NCBI GenBank assembly: GCA_947359465.1
Contig: OX375874.1
Coordinates: 95,489,172-95,553,171, forward strand
Origin: Metellina segmentata
Lineage: Eukaryota > Arthropoda > Arachnida > Araneae > Tetragnathidae
DNA: 64,000 nt
Direction: 5' to 3'
Position 1 is the stretch's first letter. Each line of letters begins with the position of its first letter. Below are positions 13,271 through 25,876 of this stretch, piece after piece. The notes beneath the pieces were generated by a model. It ran no database searches, was not told the DNA's origin, and was given only the letters and a program-made list of their open reading frames with translations. Position numbers and translations under genes: made by a program.

Positions 13271-15619
13271 AACAAAAGTTATACAAAAATTTCACGAATT
13301 TTACATGCAGATGTGGGGAAAAAACCCCAAACAACCCCTTTTCGAGCACTTATCATAGTGTGGTGAAGTGATGTTTAAGATGTGAAAACGCAACTGTGAG
13401 CTGAACTGAAGTAGAATGAATATAAAACCAGCAAGAATTTCAGAATAAGGTTCAAGAAATGAATATAAAACCAACGGAGACAAGAACAAATATATTCGGA
13501 CTCGGCATTAAGGAATGTAAGGTGTCAGAACGGATAGAAATAAATAACTTGATTGTTTTTGTCTTGTATTTAATTCATGTGTGATTAAGATTAAATACTC
13601 TATAATAGTATAGCAAATTCAATAGAGAATAACGTCCTCTTCAAATTCAAACGCAAAAAATTCGCATATAATATTTTCACTAGCAAAATTTTCAATAGAA
13701 ACACCTTGCTTTGATGCCTTAATAAAATTCTGCATTGTCAAATTTATCTAAATATGAAATTTCATGACTTTACTATCTTTATATATATTTGGAGATATTC
13801 AATGTTAAAGTTATTGTCAATTTCAGGGATCATCACATTAAAAATTGCTATTCGTCGATTAAGATTAATTATAGTTATGCAGGAACTGTACATTTGATGC
13901 TTGAATGAAAGAAGTCTGCAAAGAACTTTAAAAGAAATGTTCATTCTTGTTATAATCGTTTGCAAATACAAAATTTATACAACCAAAAAGATTACTAACA
14001 ATTACTTAATACAATCAAACTTGTATTATGATCATCCAAAAGTGAATAATGAGTCATTCTCATTCAATTGATTAGTAGAGTTCATCAAGACCAGAAACAT
14101 CTGGTCAAAGGCAATGCATTTTAGATTACATAAATGAAAGTTAAACCATTTTTCACACTTAAAGTCAGCTGTTTTTAAACTTTTGGCTGCTACCTAAAAT
14201 CCCCATAATGAGAAAAATTAAGTGTGCAAAAGCTAACCACTGGAAGGAACTGAAATTTTTCATTAGAAGTCCAGAATTGATTCCCATAAAATATAATAAG
14301 GTTCCAATTCATGATTTTTTTTTCAAACATTAATTTAATAATTATTACTGCATGCTAAAAACTTTTTTTTAAATAAAATATTAGGTAGATTTTGTTTGGG
14401 TTCTTTAACAGTAACATAGTACAAAATATCAACACTATATAAATATTACATAGGAATATATCCATAAAAGTCTGCAAAACTGGTTTAACAATAGCAGTTC
14501 CAATCTTCATGTATTCATAACTTCGAAACGGTTAGACCAAATAACATGAAATTTGGTATCTGAAGTTAAATTTAAATTTCAAATTGTGTGTCGAAATAGG
14601 GGGTTCTTATTGGAAAGTATTAAGTTGGTGTTCAATTTAACATGAAGATGGCCCCTTATGGAAATTTTTGAATTAATAGAAGACGTTAGTTCCTCTCAAA
14701 CGCCATTTTGAATTGGCTCTACTGTCAAAAATGCTCGAATGAAAAGGAGTAGTTTGTTGTTTTCTTTCCACGACGGTACATTTGAATTTGGCATAGGAAA
14801 AATTATTTGGGCAACATATCTTGCTGTCCGAACCCCGTTGAGCATGCACAACAGTTCCACCCACTTAAATACTAACTTGAATTACATTCCCAACTTTCCA
14901 CAGTGGGAGAAAAGCTGTAGGATGAAGGGCAGCTTCCAGGAATTTATTAGGGGCCTAATCAAATATATATATGTGGGTTGATTGAAATAATGAAAATGTT
15001 CTTTAAAAATCACTAGGTTAAGTTATCTTAATTAGTTATTATTAACAAAACTAATAATTGTTAGTAATTCATTTTTGATCACACCAATAAAAATTTTTCA
15101 TTATATAGCAACTATACCTCTGCAATGTATTTATTTTAAATTTAATTTTTAGAAAATATTTCTATTTAGCAAAATGCTAAAGATCATTACCTATTTGATA
15201 CCAAAAAAATTTTTAACACAATGTATATCCAGTGTATGAAGTTCAGACTGTCTTAAAACTTTTAGGTGCTATAAAATATGGCACATTTAATATGACTTTC
15301 GAAATTATAAGAATATAACACATATAGAACACTAAACACTGTATAGAACTAAATAGGTAAAACCTCAGAATTCAGGAACAAACTGAATGTCCCAAACTGT
15401 AAAGTCCCAAAATGATCCGATTTTAAAGCAATTTTTTGTGATGATAAACTTAGGAAATCACAGCGGAATTGCATTTAGCACAGTAAATCAGAATTGTAAA
15501 GGATTAGATTTAGCTCCAAATGATTAATTATTACTGTACTTTTCAGATATGCAAAAGTATAAATGGTTATCACAGTGGGTGGTTTTCTGCCACCAACCCA
15601 TCACTGCTATTGCTTATAG

Positions 15620-16050
15620 CAGGGCTCGAAATACCCGGGTGCACATGAAAATAAAATTGTGCACCTAATTTTTTTCTTGCTAGGTACACACAGTGTACCT
15701 AATGTTAAAAGGGGGGGGGGGAAACATTTTAAATGTTATTTTGATGTTTGAACAAAATATTAGTAACGACCTCTCTTGCTCTAAAGGAACGTAATTAAAA
15801 TTCCTACATATACACTATGCGAAAACAAAATCGCTGGGCCGTAACGGGTTTATACAGGAGGAAGGTTTATTTGAGCCACTGCCATCAGAACTTTCCAATG
15901 ATAAAAAAAATTTTACAGATGGTTCTGTTGAAGCGACTGTTGCGACAGACGTGCACCGGAGAATTTAGATCACGTGACCACCCACGAACAATATGCATCC
16001 CGTATTTCAGCAAACACCTCGTGTTTCAATAAATTGTAAAGCGGTAGGAA
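15620..16050. mobile_element. Decayed transposon fragments, hAT-like left end
   Basis: The segment begins CAGGGCTCGAAAT, a start typical of some hAT non-autonomous elements, followed by poorly conserved sequence and a G homopolymer near 15711-15721. The part around 15820-16030 is GC-richer than its surroundings and may be a second, unidentified fragment. I could not find the matching right end. Confidence 0.35.
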
Positions 16051-17876
16051 TTCCTGAGAATTGTCTGGACACTCTGTATAGCAAACAAATATTTTCAGTA
16101 TTTATCTTTGAATTCAGATTTTATCTGCTTAAAATATAGTGTACTCGTTTATTTTTTATGTGTTTTTTATTTTTACGCTGTCTTTGGAATTTGGTTTGTA
16201 GCATTTTGATAGCTGAAATTAAATAAATTTAATTTTTCAGCCTCTTTGAAACTCAATTTCTTTCCAAATGTAAAAACAGCAAGTAAAAATTGTCGAAAAT
16301 ATTATTTCTACACGTACAGAACAGCCTTTGTCTTCAACATAAAAACTTATGAAATCTAAATGAGTTTTCCCATTCCAAAGATTAGTTGGGTTTTATGGCA
16401 CAAGAGCTAAAGGAGATAACATCTGAGATACAATGGTTTTACAAAGAGGAAACCAAATAATTATCTGCACAGTACCTCAATACTATTATGAAAGTAGGCA
16501 GTCGGTTATTTGCAGTTAAAACACATACCTTAAAAGTGTTGTTTACTGAGTACAAGCAAATTTTTTTAAACTTATTTGTAAAAAATTACATGCATCCTGC
16601 CCCTAGTTCTTTTCAACATGACTATAAAAACTTTAATAAAATCTCTCAATTTAATCATGATTTGAATATAGCTGATTTAAATAGGCATTCTGGTTTTAAA
16701 AAAAAAAAGTATAAAAACACTCACCAAGACATATTTCTACCTCTTGAAAAATGATGAAATGACACTGAAGTACCAGAAAGATAAAAAGTTCCCATGTTGG
16801 CCATCATAAGGTATTGCATTGTTTACAACAGATTGTTTGCATCCTACAAAATTGTAATGTGGTTAATATCTGACAGTTAAAATAATTTTAAATATGGATA
16901 TTATGCAATGTACAAATTTAGCAAATTGTGAAATTTTACTATTTTAAACAAAATATCTCAAAATATACATTTCAAATTGTAAAAGTTTGCCTTTCTTTCT
17001 GGAGATCATCAAACGAATAAATGAGGTTTGGTTTCCAGCTCTATGAGCACTAATTTGACTAAGATCTATAAATGAACAAATAGCAATTTATTAAAACGTT
17101 GTTCAACATTGAGAAAGAGCACATCATATATAGAAATGATAAGAAATGCAATCTGCACAATTCATACAGAATAAAAGAAGTTTCTAATCATAAATCTTTG
17201 AAAATGTAAGAAACTTTCAAGTATTTGCATTTTAAAGAACCAAAGGGAACTGGTAGGAAAATATAAGTCCTGTTTAAATATATTGAAATCAAAACCTTCA
17301 TTAAAATTACCTTTGGAACAGAACAGTCTTGGATGTTTTTTATTTTAACGTATGTTAAAATGCATGAAAAAGTAAGAAACCTGTTGCCTTTTTTGTTCAA
17401 AAGAATTCCTGGCCCCGAGATACATGCCGTCAAGGCCACCATTTTTCACTTGTGATTTTTGCAAAATTTTAAAACGCTCTATTTCTGGAACATTTAGAAA
17501 AAAGTAAGCTCTATTTCAGTACATTCCCTGAAAAGGAGAATTTCAACTTTTGAGTTTTACAGGTTTTATAAACAATGTTCATGTTTTAGCCTTCGTAGCT
17601 AATTTCTTAATGCATTTTTTTTAAAAATTTATTTATCTTAAAAGCAGCAATCTAAAAAATTCTCTGAATTTTACAGGACTTGAACATTTAAGAGTACTGC
17701 ATATCCTGAAAAGGAGAACACGCCACTTTGGTTCTGGAATTTTTTATGTTTTTTAAGAAATCCATTTTTTGACAAATGTGATGGAATAAAAATGATTATT
17801 TCAACAAAGTTGGAACTGGTGAAATGTTTTTATTCTTCTGGATTTTCTTTACATAGGACCATCCAAATCATTAAGG

Positions 17877-18160
17877 TCTTCTGGAACAAAGTGGAAGCTT
17901 CCAGAATGTAACATAACCGTCTAGAACAATCTGGAACCACACAGATAATTCCAGAATGTAACAGAACCTTCTAGAACAATCTGAAAGCTTCTGGATAATT
18001 CCAGAGTGTAACAGACCATTATATAACAATCTGGAACCATCCAGATAATTCTGTGTGTTTGGACTAGTATATAAAAGGGAGGGCACATGAATTCCGTTCA
18101 TTTGCAGACAAGGGAATAAAGCCCCCACTGGGCTACATTCCCTGAATAAACTTTCATTCA
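17877..18160 (+). promoter_or_regulatory. 50-bp tandem array with TATA box and AATAAA signals (LTR-like or heat-shock-like promoter)
   Basis: Three head-to-tail 50-bp units start at 17901, 17951 and 18001, with a partial unit before them. Each contains inverted TTC/GAA modules such as TTCTAGAAC and CTGGAAC, as in heat-shock elements. A TATA box (GTATATAAAAGGG) follows at 18067-18079, with AATAAA at 18115-18120 and again at 18145-18150. Enhancer repeats, then TATA, then a closely following poly(A) signal is the order of U3-R in an LTR. I found no second LTR, so it may be a solo or broken LTR. A cellular heat-shock promoter is the alternative. Confidence 0.5.
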
Positions 18161-18384
18161 AAAAAATTTCAGTGTAGTTGAGTAAGCTTTTGTGAAGATT
18201 CTGCTGATTGAGTTGTATGGTGTTTTGTGGAAAGGACTGAGTTTGAAATGTCTTTGGAATGGGGCCACAGGAGAGTGAAGTGTGCTGACTATTTGTATCC
18301 ATAAAAGAGTGATATATAAGACGAAAAAAAAATAGACTTCCTTAAAGTTGGGAATAAGAGTGCTTATTTCAAGACTGTTTCAAG

Positions 18385-19171
18385 GTGAAGAAGTGTTTCA
18401 CCTTGGTTGGACGTGTGAAGTGGTTAGTAATCTTTGATGTAGAGCGAGATACCTGTTTGTTTCAGGAATGTGGTGACTGCCCTGGAAAGGGAGGACTCTC
18501 CCTACAGACACCTGGTCTGGAAAATATAGCAGATAACTCTTCTGAAGTAACATGGGAGGAAAATCAACTCATTAAGAAAACTCTTGATAGTGATGCCTTC
18601 ATTGACGAACTTAGCAAATGGATTATGAAAGCAGTAACACACCATTGTTCCAGCCCAAGTACAGCTGTAATTCAGAATGCTGAGCAGTTTACAAGAGTGG
18701 TGAAGTCAAAAGAATGATCCAACCAAACTGCCCTGTGAAAGGAATTAAGAAAACACATGTATGGACTCACAGTGATGGGCGAAACTATATTGTACGAACT
18801 TTAAAGAGCAAGAAAGAAGAAATTTCATTTGTCCAACCGAGATCTCGGAAATGACAGGAGAATATTCAAATTCACAACCTACAAAGTGATTGTGGGATGT
18901 GTGCATGACTGTGACTGGTGGATTGCATAGGTTATAGATATCAGTTGTGAGTTAAATGAAACCATCATGAACTTTATGCTACCACATGGACTGGCTGCTG
19001 GATAGATTTTCAGCTGTAAGACTTCACCCCCCCCCCATGCTCACTTCCAATTCCCTATGTTTTACAGATTGTCGGCGCCCCAGTTAATATTGATTCAACA
19101 GGAAGGCATCACTCAATATCAAAGGAAGATACTGATAAAATTCAACAAATTTTTAGTTCATTGAACTGCTA
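18385..19171 (+). pseudogene. Decayed ORF, possible transposon-associated protein
   Basis: An open stretch of 110 codons runs 18385-18717. It contains ECGDCPGKGGL, then KTLDSDAFIDELSKWI, a texture seen in a large family of uncharacterised arthropod proteins often associated with repeats. Beyond the stop, translation in shifting frames gives another conserved-looking piece near 18870-19000 (GCVHDCDWWIA, then MNFMLPHG). Several stops break it, so it is probably dead. It lies about 300 bp downstream of the TATA box at 18067 in the same orientation. I cannot assign a function. Confidence 0.4.
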
Positions 19172-20014
19172 ATTTCAGTTCTAAGCAGAGTGCACAAAGT
19201 GGTGCTATGGAACATGTAATATGTTCTGGAACTTGCACATGCATTTAGGAAACTTTAACGTTTTAAAAGCTGTGTCTGTCACTTATTTTTATTAAAAAGA
19301 CGTCACATAAGACTAGATTTTGATTTCACAAGACGAATATGTGAGTATGTGGTAACGGAAACTGGTTTAATGTATGGCAAAATTTTAATTGTTTGTAAAA
19401 CCTGTTAAATTCAAAAAAGGAAGTTCTCCTTTTCAAGGAATATAGTACTCTATAATACTGATCAACAGTCATAAAAATAAAAAAATTTGAGATTGGCATT
19501 TTTGAAAAAAAATAATTATGTTTGGTTTTATAAAGAAAAAAAGAAACGGTTACAGCAAGAGAATTTGGACACATGGAGGATATCATTATAATCACAGTGA
19601 CATACTATCTTTCAAATAAAATCAATTGCAACAAAATATCTTAAACCGTTCCAGAAATAAAGCACTTAAAAAATTTTGCCGAAAATCGCAAGTGAGAAAT
19701 GCTGTCTGAGGCCCCATCTTTACCGGCTTGAATCTGGGTACAGGAATTTTATGAACAAAAGAAATATGCGTTTCTTACTTTTCCCTGAATTTTAACATGT
19801 CCCTTGTCTGAATTGATATGGAATTATACCCTAACGTCATTAGGGTGGAGTAGAAAATAGACTTTTGATAGTCAATTCATAATAGCAAAAGTAAAGTGCT
19901 GGACACATTTAAGAAACACAATATCCAAAAAAATTTGCTTCAAGTAAATGCTGAGCTTCCCTCAGAAACTTAAATGTTTCGTAAAATTCAGAATTCCATT
20001 AAAATAAAAAATGG

Positions 20015-20628
20015 CTAGCTCGTGGTGTTGGTTTGCTTCGCAAAACCAACACCACGGGCAATGCCGTGATGTAAGGTAATGCCGTAATCTGGTGTAAAAT
20101 TTTCTGCAGATTTCAAATCCTTTGAAATTTTTACTTCGTCTTTAACGGTCTAGGAGATAGAAAAAAGAACTACATAACTTAAGATAAAACTTTTTTTTTA
20201 TCCTCAGCTGGAAAATCATTTCTCAGAGCAAAATGAAAGCGGAAACGGAAAAAATAAATTTTCCTCAGCGCAAATTGAAAACGGAAAAAAAAAATTTTTA
20301 ATCTTGTCTGAGTTTCCCGCGATGAAAAAAACTTGCCATGGTTGCAAAGGCTGACGGCAAGGTCACGTGGGTAGAAAATATCTAGATTCGTGTGTTTCTT
20401 CTTTTGTCCAGAGAAACGCGTTTGAAGAACCAGGTAAAGAATAAAACTATTAAATTCATTTTAAAATCTTTTAGATTGAATTTTAAAATTCGTCGCTACC
20501 CAAAAATTGCAAAAAAATCAGACTATTTGTGTGCCAAATCTCATTGCTGTAAGTGCCATGGAATTGTCTGGATTTTGTGGCCACGAAAAAAAAAACCAGA
20601 CAAACACTTCCTTTTATAATATTAGAGA
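20015..20628 (-). mobile_element. Helitron-like non-autonomous element, copy 1
   Basis: In element orientation (minus strand) it starts A|TCTCTAATATTATAAAAGG at 20628 and ends near CTAG at 20015. These match Helitron rules of a 5' TC and a 3' CTRR inserted at A/T. The body shares long blocks with copies elsewhere in the window: the TTTCAAATC and GATCTAGGAGATAG-like blocks, and the GCCAAATCTCATTG and TAAGTGCCAT stretch near the 5' end. A palindrome built on GGTTTTGC/GCAAAACC lies near the 3' end. No Rep/helicase is encoded. Confidence 0.6.
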
Positions 20629-21438
20629 TAATAATCATAGGATCTCTTGGGAAGTGAAAAACAGCAAGTGAGGAATTGCATTGATCAAAACAGCCAATTA
20701 GGAGTTGAAGTGCTCATCAGTTTAATCCAGAGTTTTACAAGGAGTGGGCAGATGTAACCTACTCATTACAACAGGGTGTAAGAAAATAATGATTTTTAAA
20801 AAAATCACGTTATTGGATATTTTAAATTGAAATCAATTTTTTTTTCTATTTAAATTTCTGTAGGCTCTATAAATGGTTTTTATAATAATTGCATATGAAT
20901 TTGTTAAATAAAAAATTTGAGTTTTTGACATAACATGTAAACCAATATTTATTTTAAGTAAAATATCAGAATATTTGACACGGTAAATCATATTTATTTT
21001 ACTATAAATCATTGTTTGTTATACATGGTGTAATACATTTAAAAAATAAATTTTCAAAATAAAAGCAAAAGGTTAAACATTTGTTTAACTTTAAAACACA
21101 AGTTGACATCCTACATAGTTTTTCTTGAGTAAATTTCATCATCATGTTAACAAATTTATCAGCAAGTGCAAGTGACAGACCTAAAAAGGCCTGATTAAAG
21201 ACACAAAAATATAGTTCGTCAAAAAATCACTATAGTTAAGCCATTGGTCAGTCAATTAAAGGGGTAACAAGTAGTTTAGGCCTACTAGTGGGTTTTATTT
21301 TGGTTGTCTTGACATTTAGAAGTAGGCCTACTGGTCATGGACAATATATATAGCTAGACTTTTTTTAAGTATAGCATTAATGTAAATACTTTCCTATGCT
21401 TCCTACACTTGAATGAATGCTTTACTGTTCGTAACATA

Positions 21439-22823
21439 CACTCTACGACAAAAAAATCGACGCACCAAGAAGGAGTTGTCCGATGGAGACAAAAATTGGT
21501 CAATAGGAAAATTATGTACAGAATAGAAAATGAACAAAATTTCAGAACAATTGAATGATTTATTTCAGAGTTACAGTAACGAGCTCAATACGGTGTTGAC
21601 CCGCCTCTAGCCTGGATGCAAGCTGCCACATAGACCGATAAAGCTCCAGGATAGTCTCCTGCGGTATTTCTTGAAAAATTTGCTACAATTGTCGGACTAA
21701 GTCATCAACATTCCCAACCGGATGCATTCGCCTTCCCATCATATCCCAGACATGCTCGATGGGAGAGAGATGTGGTGATCTGGCTGGCCAAGGAAGTGTT
21801 TGACAAGCTTGGAGACAGTTCATAGCAACACGTGCCGTTTGTGGTCTGTCATTGTCTTGCTTAAAAATAAGCACAGGGTACTGCGAAAGGAACGGTAGCA
21901 AAACAGGTCTCGGAATGTCGTCAACGTAGCGCTGTGCAGTAAGTGTACCTCTAATGACGACCAAAGGGGTCCGGCTGTTAAGGTAAATGGCACCCTAGAC
22001 CATAACTCCTAGTTGAGGGCCCGTGTGATGTGCAATAGTGAAAGCAGGATCGGTACGCTGCCCTGGGCATCTCCAGACACGTATTCGATGATCGACAGGA
22101 CACAGTTGGAAGCGGGATTCGTCACTAAAGACTATACGTCCCCAGTCAGCATCATTCCAGCCTGATCAAGCCAAGCACCACTGTAATCTGGCTCGACAGT
22201 GTGCAGGCGTGAATGGCAGGTGGCGTAACGGTCGGTACGAGAGTAGATTTTGCTCTCTCAGCCGTCTGTGAATGGTCACGGTGGACACTCGTGTGTGGGT
22301 CGCACGACTGATGGTTGATAGCGATGAATCAGGCGCTGTAACAGCTGATCTGACAATCACTCTGTCCTCGCGATCTGTTGTGGCCCTACATCGACCGCTA
22401 CCATCATGACGCTGAAACCTGCCACTGTCCACCCACTCTTGCCAGCATCTTCTAATCGCTTCGACTCACATGACGAGCGATTCTCCGATTTGCCCAACCT
22501 GCCTTTTTCAATCGAATGATATGACCTCTTTCAAACTCTGAAAGTTGCTCGTAATGAGCTCGAATCCTGCGGCGAGGCATTTTTTTAGTCGTTGAAAGGT
22601 ATCCTAAATCGCAATGCAGCAGAAATTTTTAACAACAGTTCAAGAACAACTCCTTATATACATCTGCTGGATGCGCAGTTCCGATGCACTGGAGATCGCA
22701 CTATTCATTCATTGGACACCAAATTTTAATCATTTGCATATTTGGTCAAAACATTTTTGCATATGAAATTTCAAAGCAATCGGATGATTCCTTCTTGGTG
22801 CGTCGATTTTTTTTTATAGAGTG
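21439..22823 (-). mobile_element. Complete-length Tc1-like DNA transposon
   Basis: Terminal inverted repeats are clear. The left end reads CACTCTACGACAAAAAAATC and the right end is its imperfect reverse complement, both continuing into GACGCACCAAGAAGGA. A TA flanks each end (21437-21438 and 22824-22825), the Tc1/mariner target duplication. The 1385-bp length is normal for the superfamily. Confidence 0.9.
21560..22580 (-). pseudogene. Tc1-like transposase, broken
   Basis: DDE-type cut-and-paste transposase. The start at 22580 gives MPRRRIRAHYEQLSEFERG, a typical helix-turn-helix opening with GWANRRIARHV. An early in-frame stop and several frameshifts follow. The catalytic part survives in one piece at 21683-21964, with FKQDNDRP (second D) and LPWPARSPHLSPIEHVWD (E). 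By my count 32 residues separate the D of QDN and the E of PIE, two fewer than the usual 34. The frame ends with a stop at 21560-21562 just inside the left repeat. It cannot make a full protein. Confidence 0.85.
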
Positions 22824-25800
22824 TATTATAATATAAAAGCATAGTATAAAATTATGGATGGATATTTTCAAAACTTTCAAATAGATGTCAACTTTTTTTT
22901 TACTTTACTGTTTGGCAGAATCCCTGACTCAACACTCAACAGATAGTCCATAGACACCTCAGATTATTTGCAAGTGTCTACAGCCAAACATTTTTTGAAA
23001 AGTCGATCAGTAGCTGGTGTAGCCATTAGTGCTGAAATCACCAGGACTGCAGAAAGTTTAAAGCATTTAATGAGTTCTATGATTTTCCTAGGGTGTATTT
23101 ACTTAGTTATAAAAATGTAAGATCGGTTGTGAGAGATTTAAATCAATGATTAAAAAACAGTTATATCTTGACACTCTACATTACAATAATCCCTTTTTAG
23201 GTAAAATAGTTTAAAAAAATGAAGCAAATTAAAACAAGAAATATATGATTACATGTCTGATATTTGGTTCGAAATGAACTTAGCCAGACTAAATATTCAA
23301 GGAGCCCAGCATAAGAGAAATATGAGAGAAGGTGACGACTTTGAAACAGGACTCAGTTCAACAGTACAGGCTATTCCTATAACATGACAAGAAAAGAACT
23401 ACCAACTTTGTCGAAAGCTCAAAAATAACTGTTAATCAGTTATTCCTAATTCTTCCACAAAACAAATGAGAATAGATTTTCCACTTTTAGCTCTTACTTG
23501 TGCTTGCACTGTGATTTCTGATAGATCAGTTATCAGTCTGCAATTATAGCATCTGCTGTACTCTAGGGCATCAGAAAAGATACAAGTTATGGTGGAGCCT
23601 GCTCTAAAAGCCAATGCCCATTATTTTGTCAACATCCAAATAGAGGTAGAACATTGTAACGAAAAAATATTGTCGGAAAAATTGTGAAACCATGCAAGTT
23701 GAAAACATTTGATTTCGGGATGCTCTTTAAACATGTGCAGTTCATTTGCATCTGTCTTGTCAATTTTTAGTTTTTTCAACTAGATAGTATACTAAATATA
23801 CTTGGGATAGTGGGGGAACTGATGTTTGACGGACGTTCTACATATGGGCACGAAGTCATGAGCAATAGAAAGAACTATTTTGGAGAGTAGATGATATTGG
23901 TCGATAGCTTTCTCTGAAATTCCGGGACAGCTTGACATTTAACCGAGATTATGGACAGCAACTTCAATTTTAGAACAGCTGGCAACCCTAGTCTGGAGTA
24001 GTCGGGTAAACCAGAAACTTTAAAGAATCTTGGCTACAATTTTGTGAAACTATTGAGCAACCCACCAAAAAGCAAAATTTTCAAAGACATTGTTGCAATT
24101 TACCCAAGAAACAAAGACAGGAATACTCATGCAACTTGCTTGTTGTTGTAAGATTATTTCACATGCACAGCATTTGTGAAAATTAAAAAAACTTGTGATG
24201 AAAAAATATTTCTAAATGATACTACATGCGGTTTAATATATATTTGAAAACTGAAACTCCTTCTCATTCAAGATTTTCAACACCCAAATCTTTTTGAACA
24301 ATTCAGTTTCAGAAAATTGCTTTGCTAACACTTGTGAGCTCTTAATTCTAAAGAAAGAGGTTAAAATTTTCTCTGCTGTTAGCAAATCAAAAATTCATAG
24401 AATAAGAAAAAGAGCTTTCAGCCAAATGTGTGATATAAGTTTATTTTGAACTTGATTTCATAAAATGTCGCATTTGAAACCCAGTTTTAAAAAACAGATG
24501 ATCAAAAGTTAATTTTGCTTGAACAGAAGTGATACGGTACTGTAATTTATGTAAATATCAACATACTTCAGCAGTGAACAGATGTGTTTAGAGAACATCA
24601 GAACCTACTTTTGACAAATAAGTGATTGCTCAACGAGTTTTGTAATCTATGTTAATTTATATTAAAAGCATTAATTCAAAAATGTAAAACATAAATATAG
24701 GTGGAAAAAATATATATCTCCCATCAATTTCCCATTCTAATTATGTTCCATCAACTTTCTATTCCAACTCTGGTCACTACAATAATCAAAGATGAAGTTG
24801 CAATCACATTGATTTTCTCTACTTTTGAACCAACAGTTTTCAAATTGAAAGCGACTATTTTAGAATTAGACTACATCAAGCAGGTGATCATACAGATGGG
24901 CTTATGGTTGAATCATGGTTGCTTACCAGAGGGCAAATAGCAATGTCTATGGTGTGGAATTTTGTTCTAGAAGTGGTTAAGACAAATTTTGCAGAATTTC
25001 AAAATTTTGGAATATACGTACTTTAATTGTTGGTTACAACTTTTAAGAATTTTTCATTTTAACTGTGTGAATAAATAATATAATTATATAAAATTTTCGT
25101 TTAAAGACAGATGAATAGAGTATACAGGATTGACAAATGAAGCAAAATGCCATTTAATTATAAAAAGCTGGGTGTAAAAAATCCCAATTAAAAAAAAATA
25201 ATAATAATTAAAATAAAAATTTTCTGGCTTGAATGGGCCACTTGTGTTTAAACGTGTCAGATATGTGACATGCCAATCATATTATTTTAACTAATAAATA
25301 TTAGCTAAAACTTAAAAACAAATAAATTTTACAAATAATTAAATTAATTTTCTGACATTTTCACATTATCTAACTTAACAACTGTAAGTTAAGTGAAACT
25401 GTCGAGTTTAAAATCTACTTTATATAAATACAGTAGGCAAGGGAAGAGACTTAATCAATGGCTTTTTAGCCCTCTATGCTAAAATTAAAAATCTAAATGA
25501 GTTTCCCAAATTTTTCCTCATCTGAAAGTGAAAAAAATTATAATTATATTTAAAAAACAGGGTTATATAATTAAAATTGGATTTTTAAAATTAAAATTGG
25601 ATATTTATTATATTGATCAATTCTTTTTCCCTATGCATGTCACACTTGTTAGACATGAGACATGCAAATAAATCAGTTTAATTGCTAGAAAATATTGATT
25701 CACGTAAAACATGTCTGAGGTTTAGAAATTCCAAATATTCCTTTATAAGAAATTTCTTCATGAAAGAGCATCAATTTAAGTCCAACAGCTTTTCTAAGGA

Positions 25801-25876
25801 AAGAGTATGTCAAAATTACTCAAAACCAATTTGTACACAGTATGACCTGATCTCGTGTATAAAACTCAGCATCTAA

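Noticed and set aside
17877..18160. Cellular heat-shock gene promoter as the first reading
   Set aside because: No heat-shock protein follows, and AATAAA closely after the TATA box fits an LTR better; kept only as an alternative.
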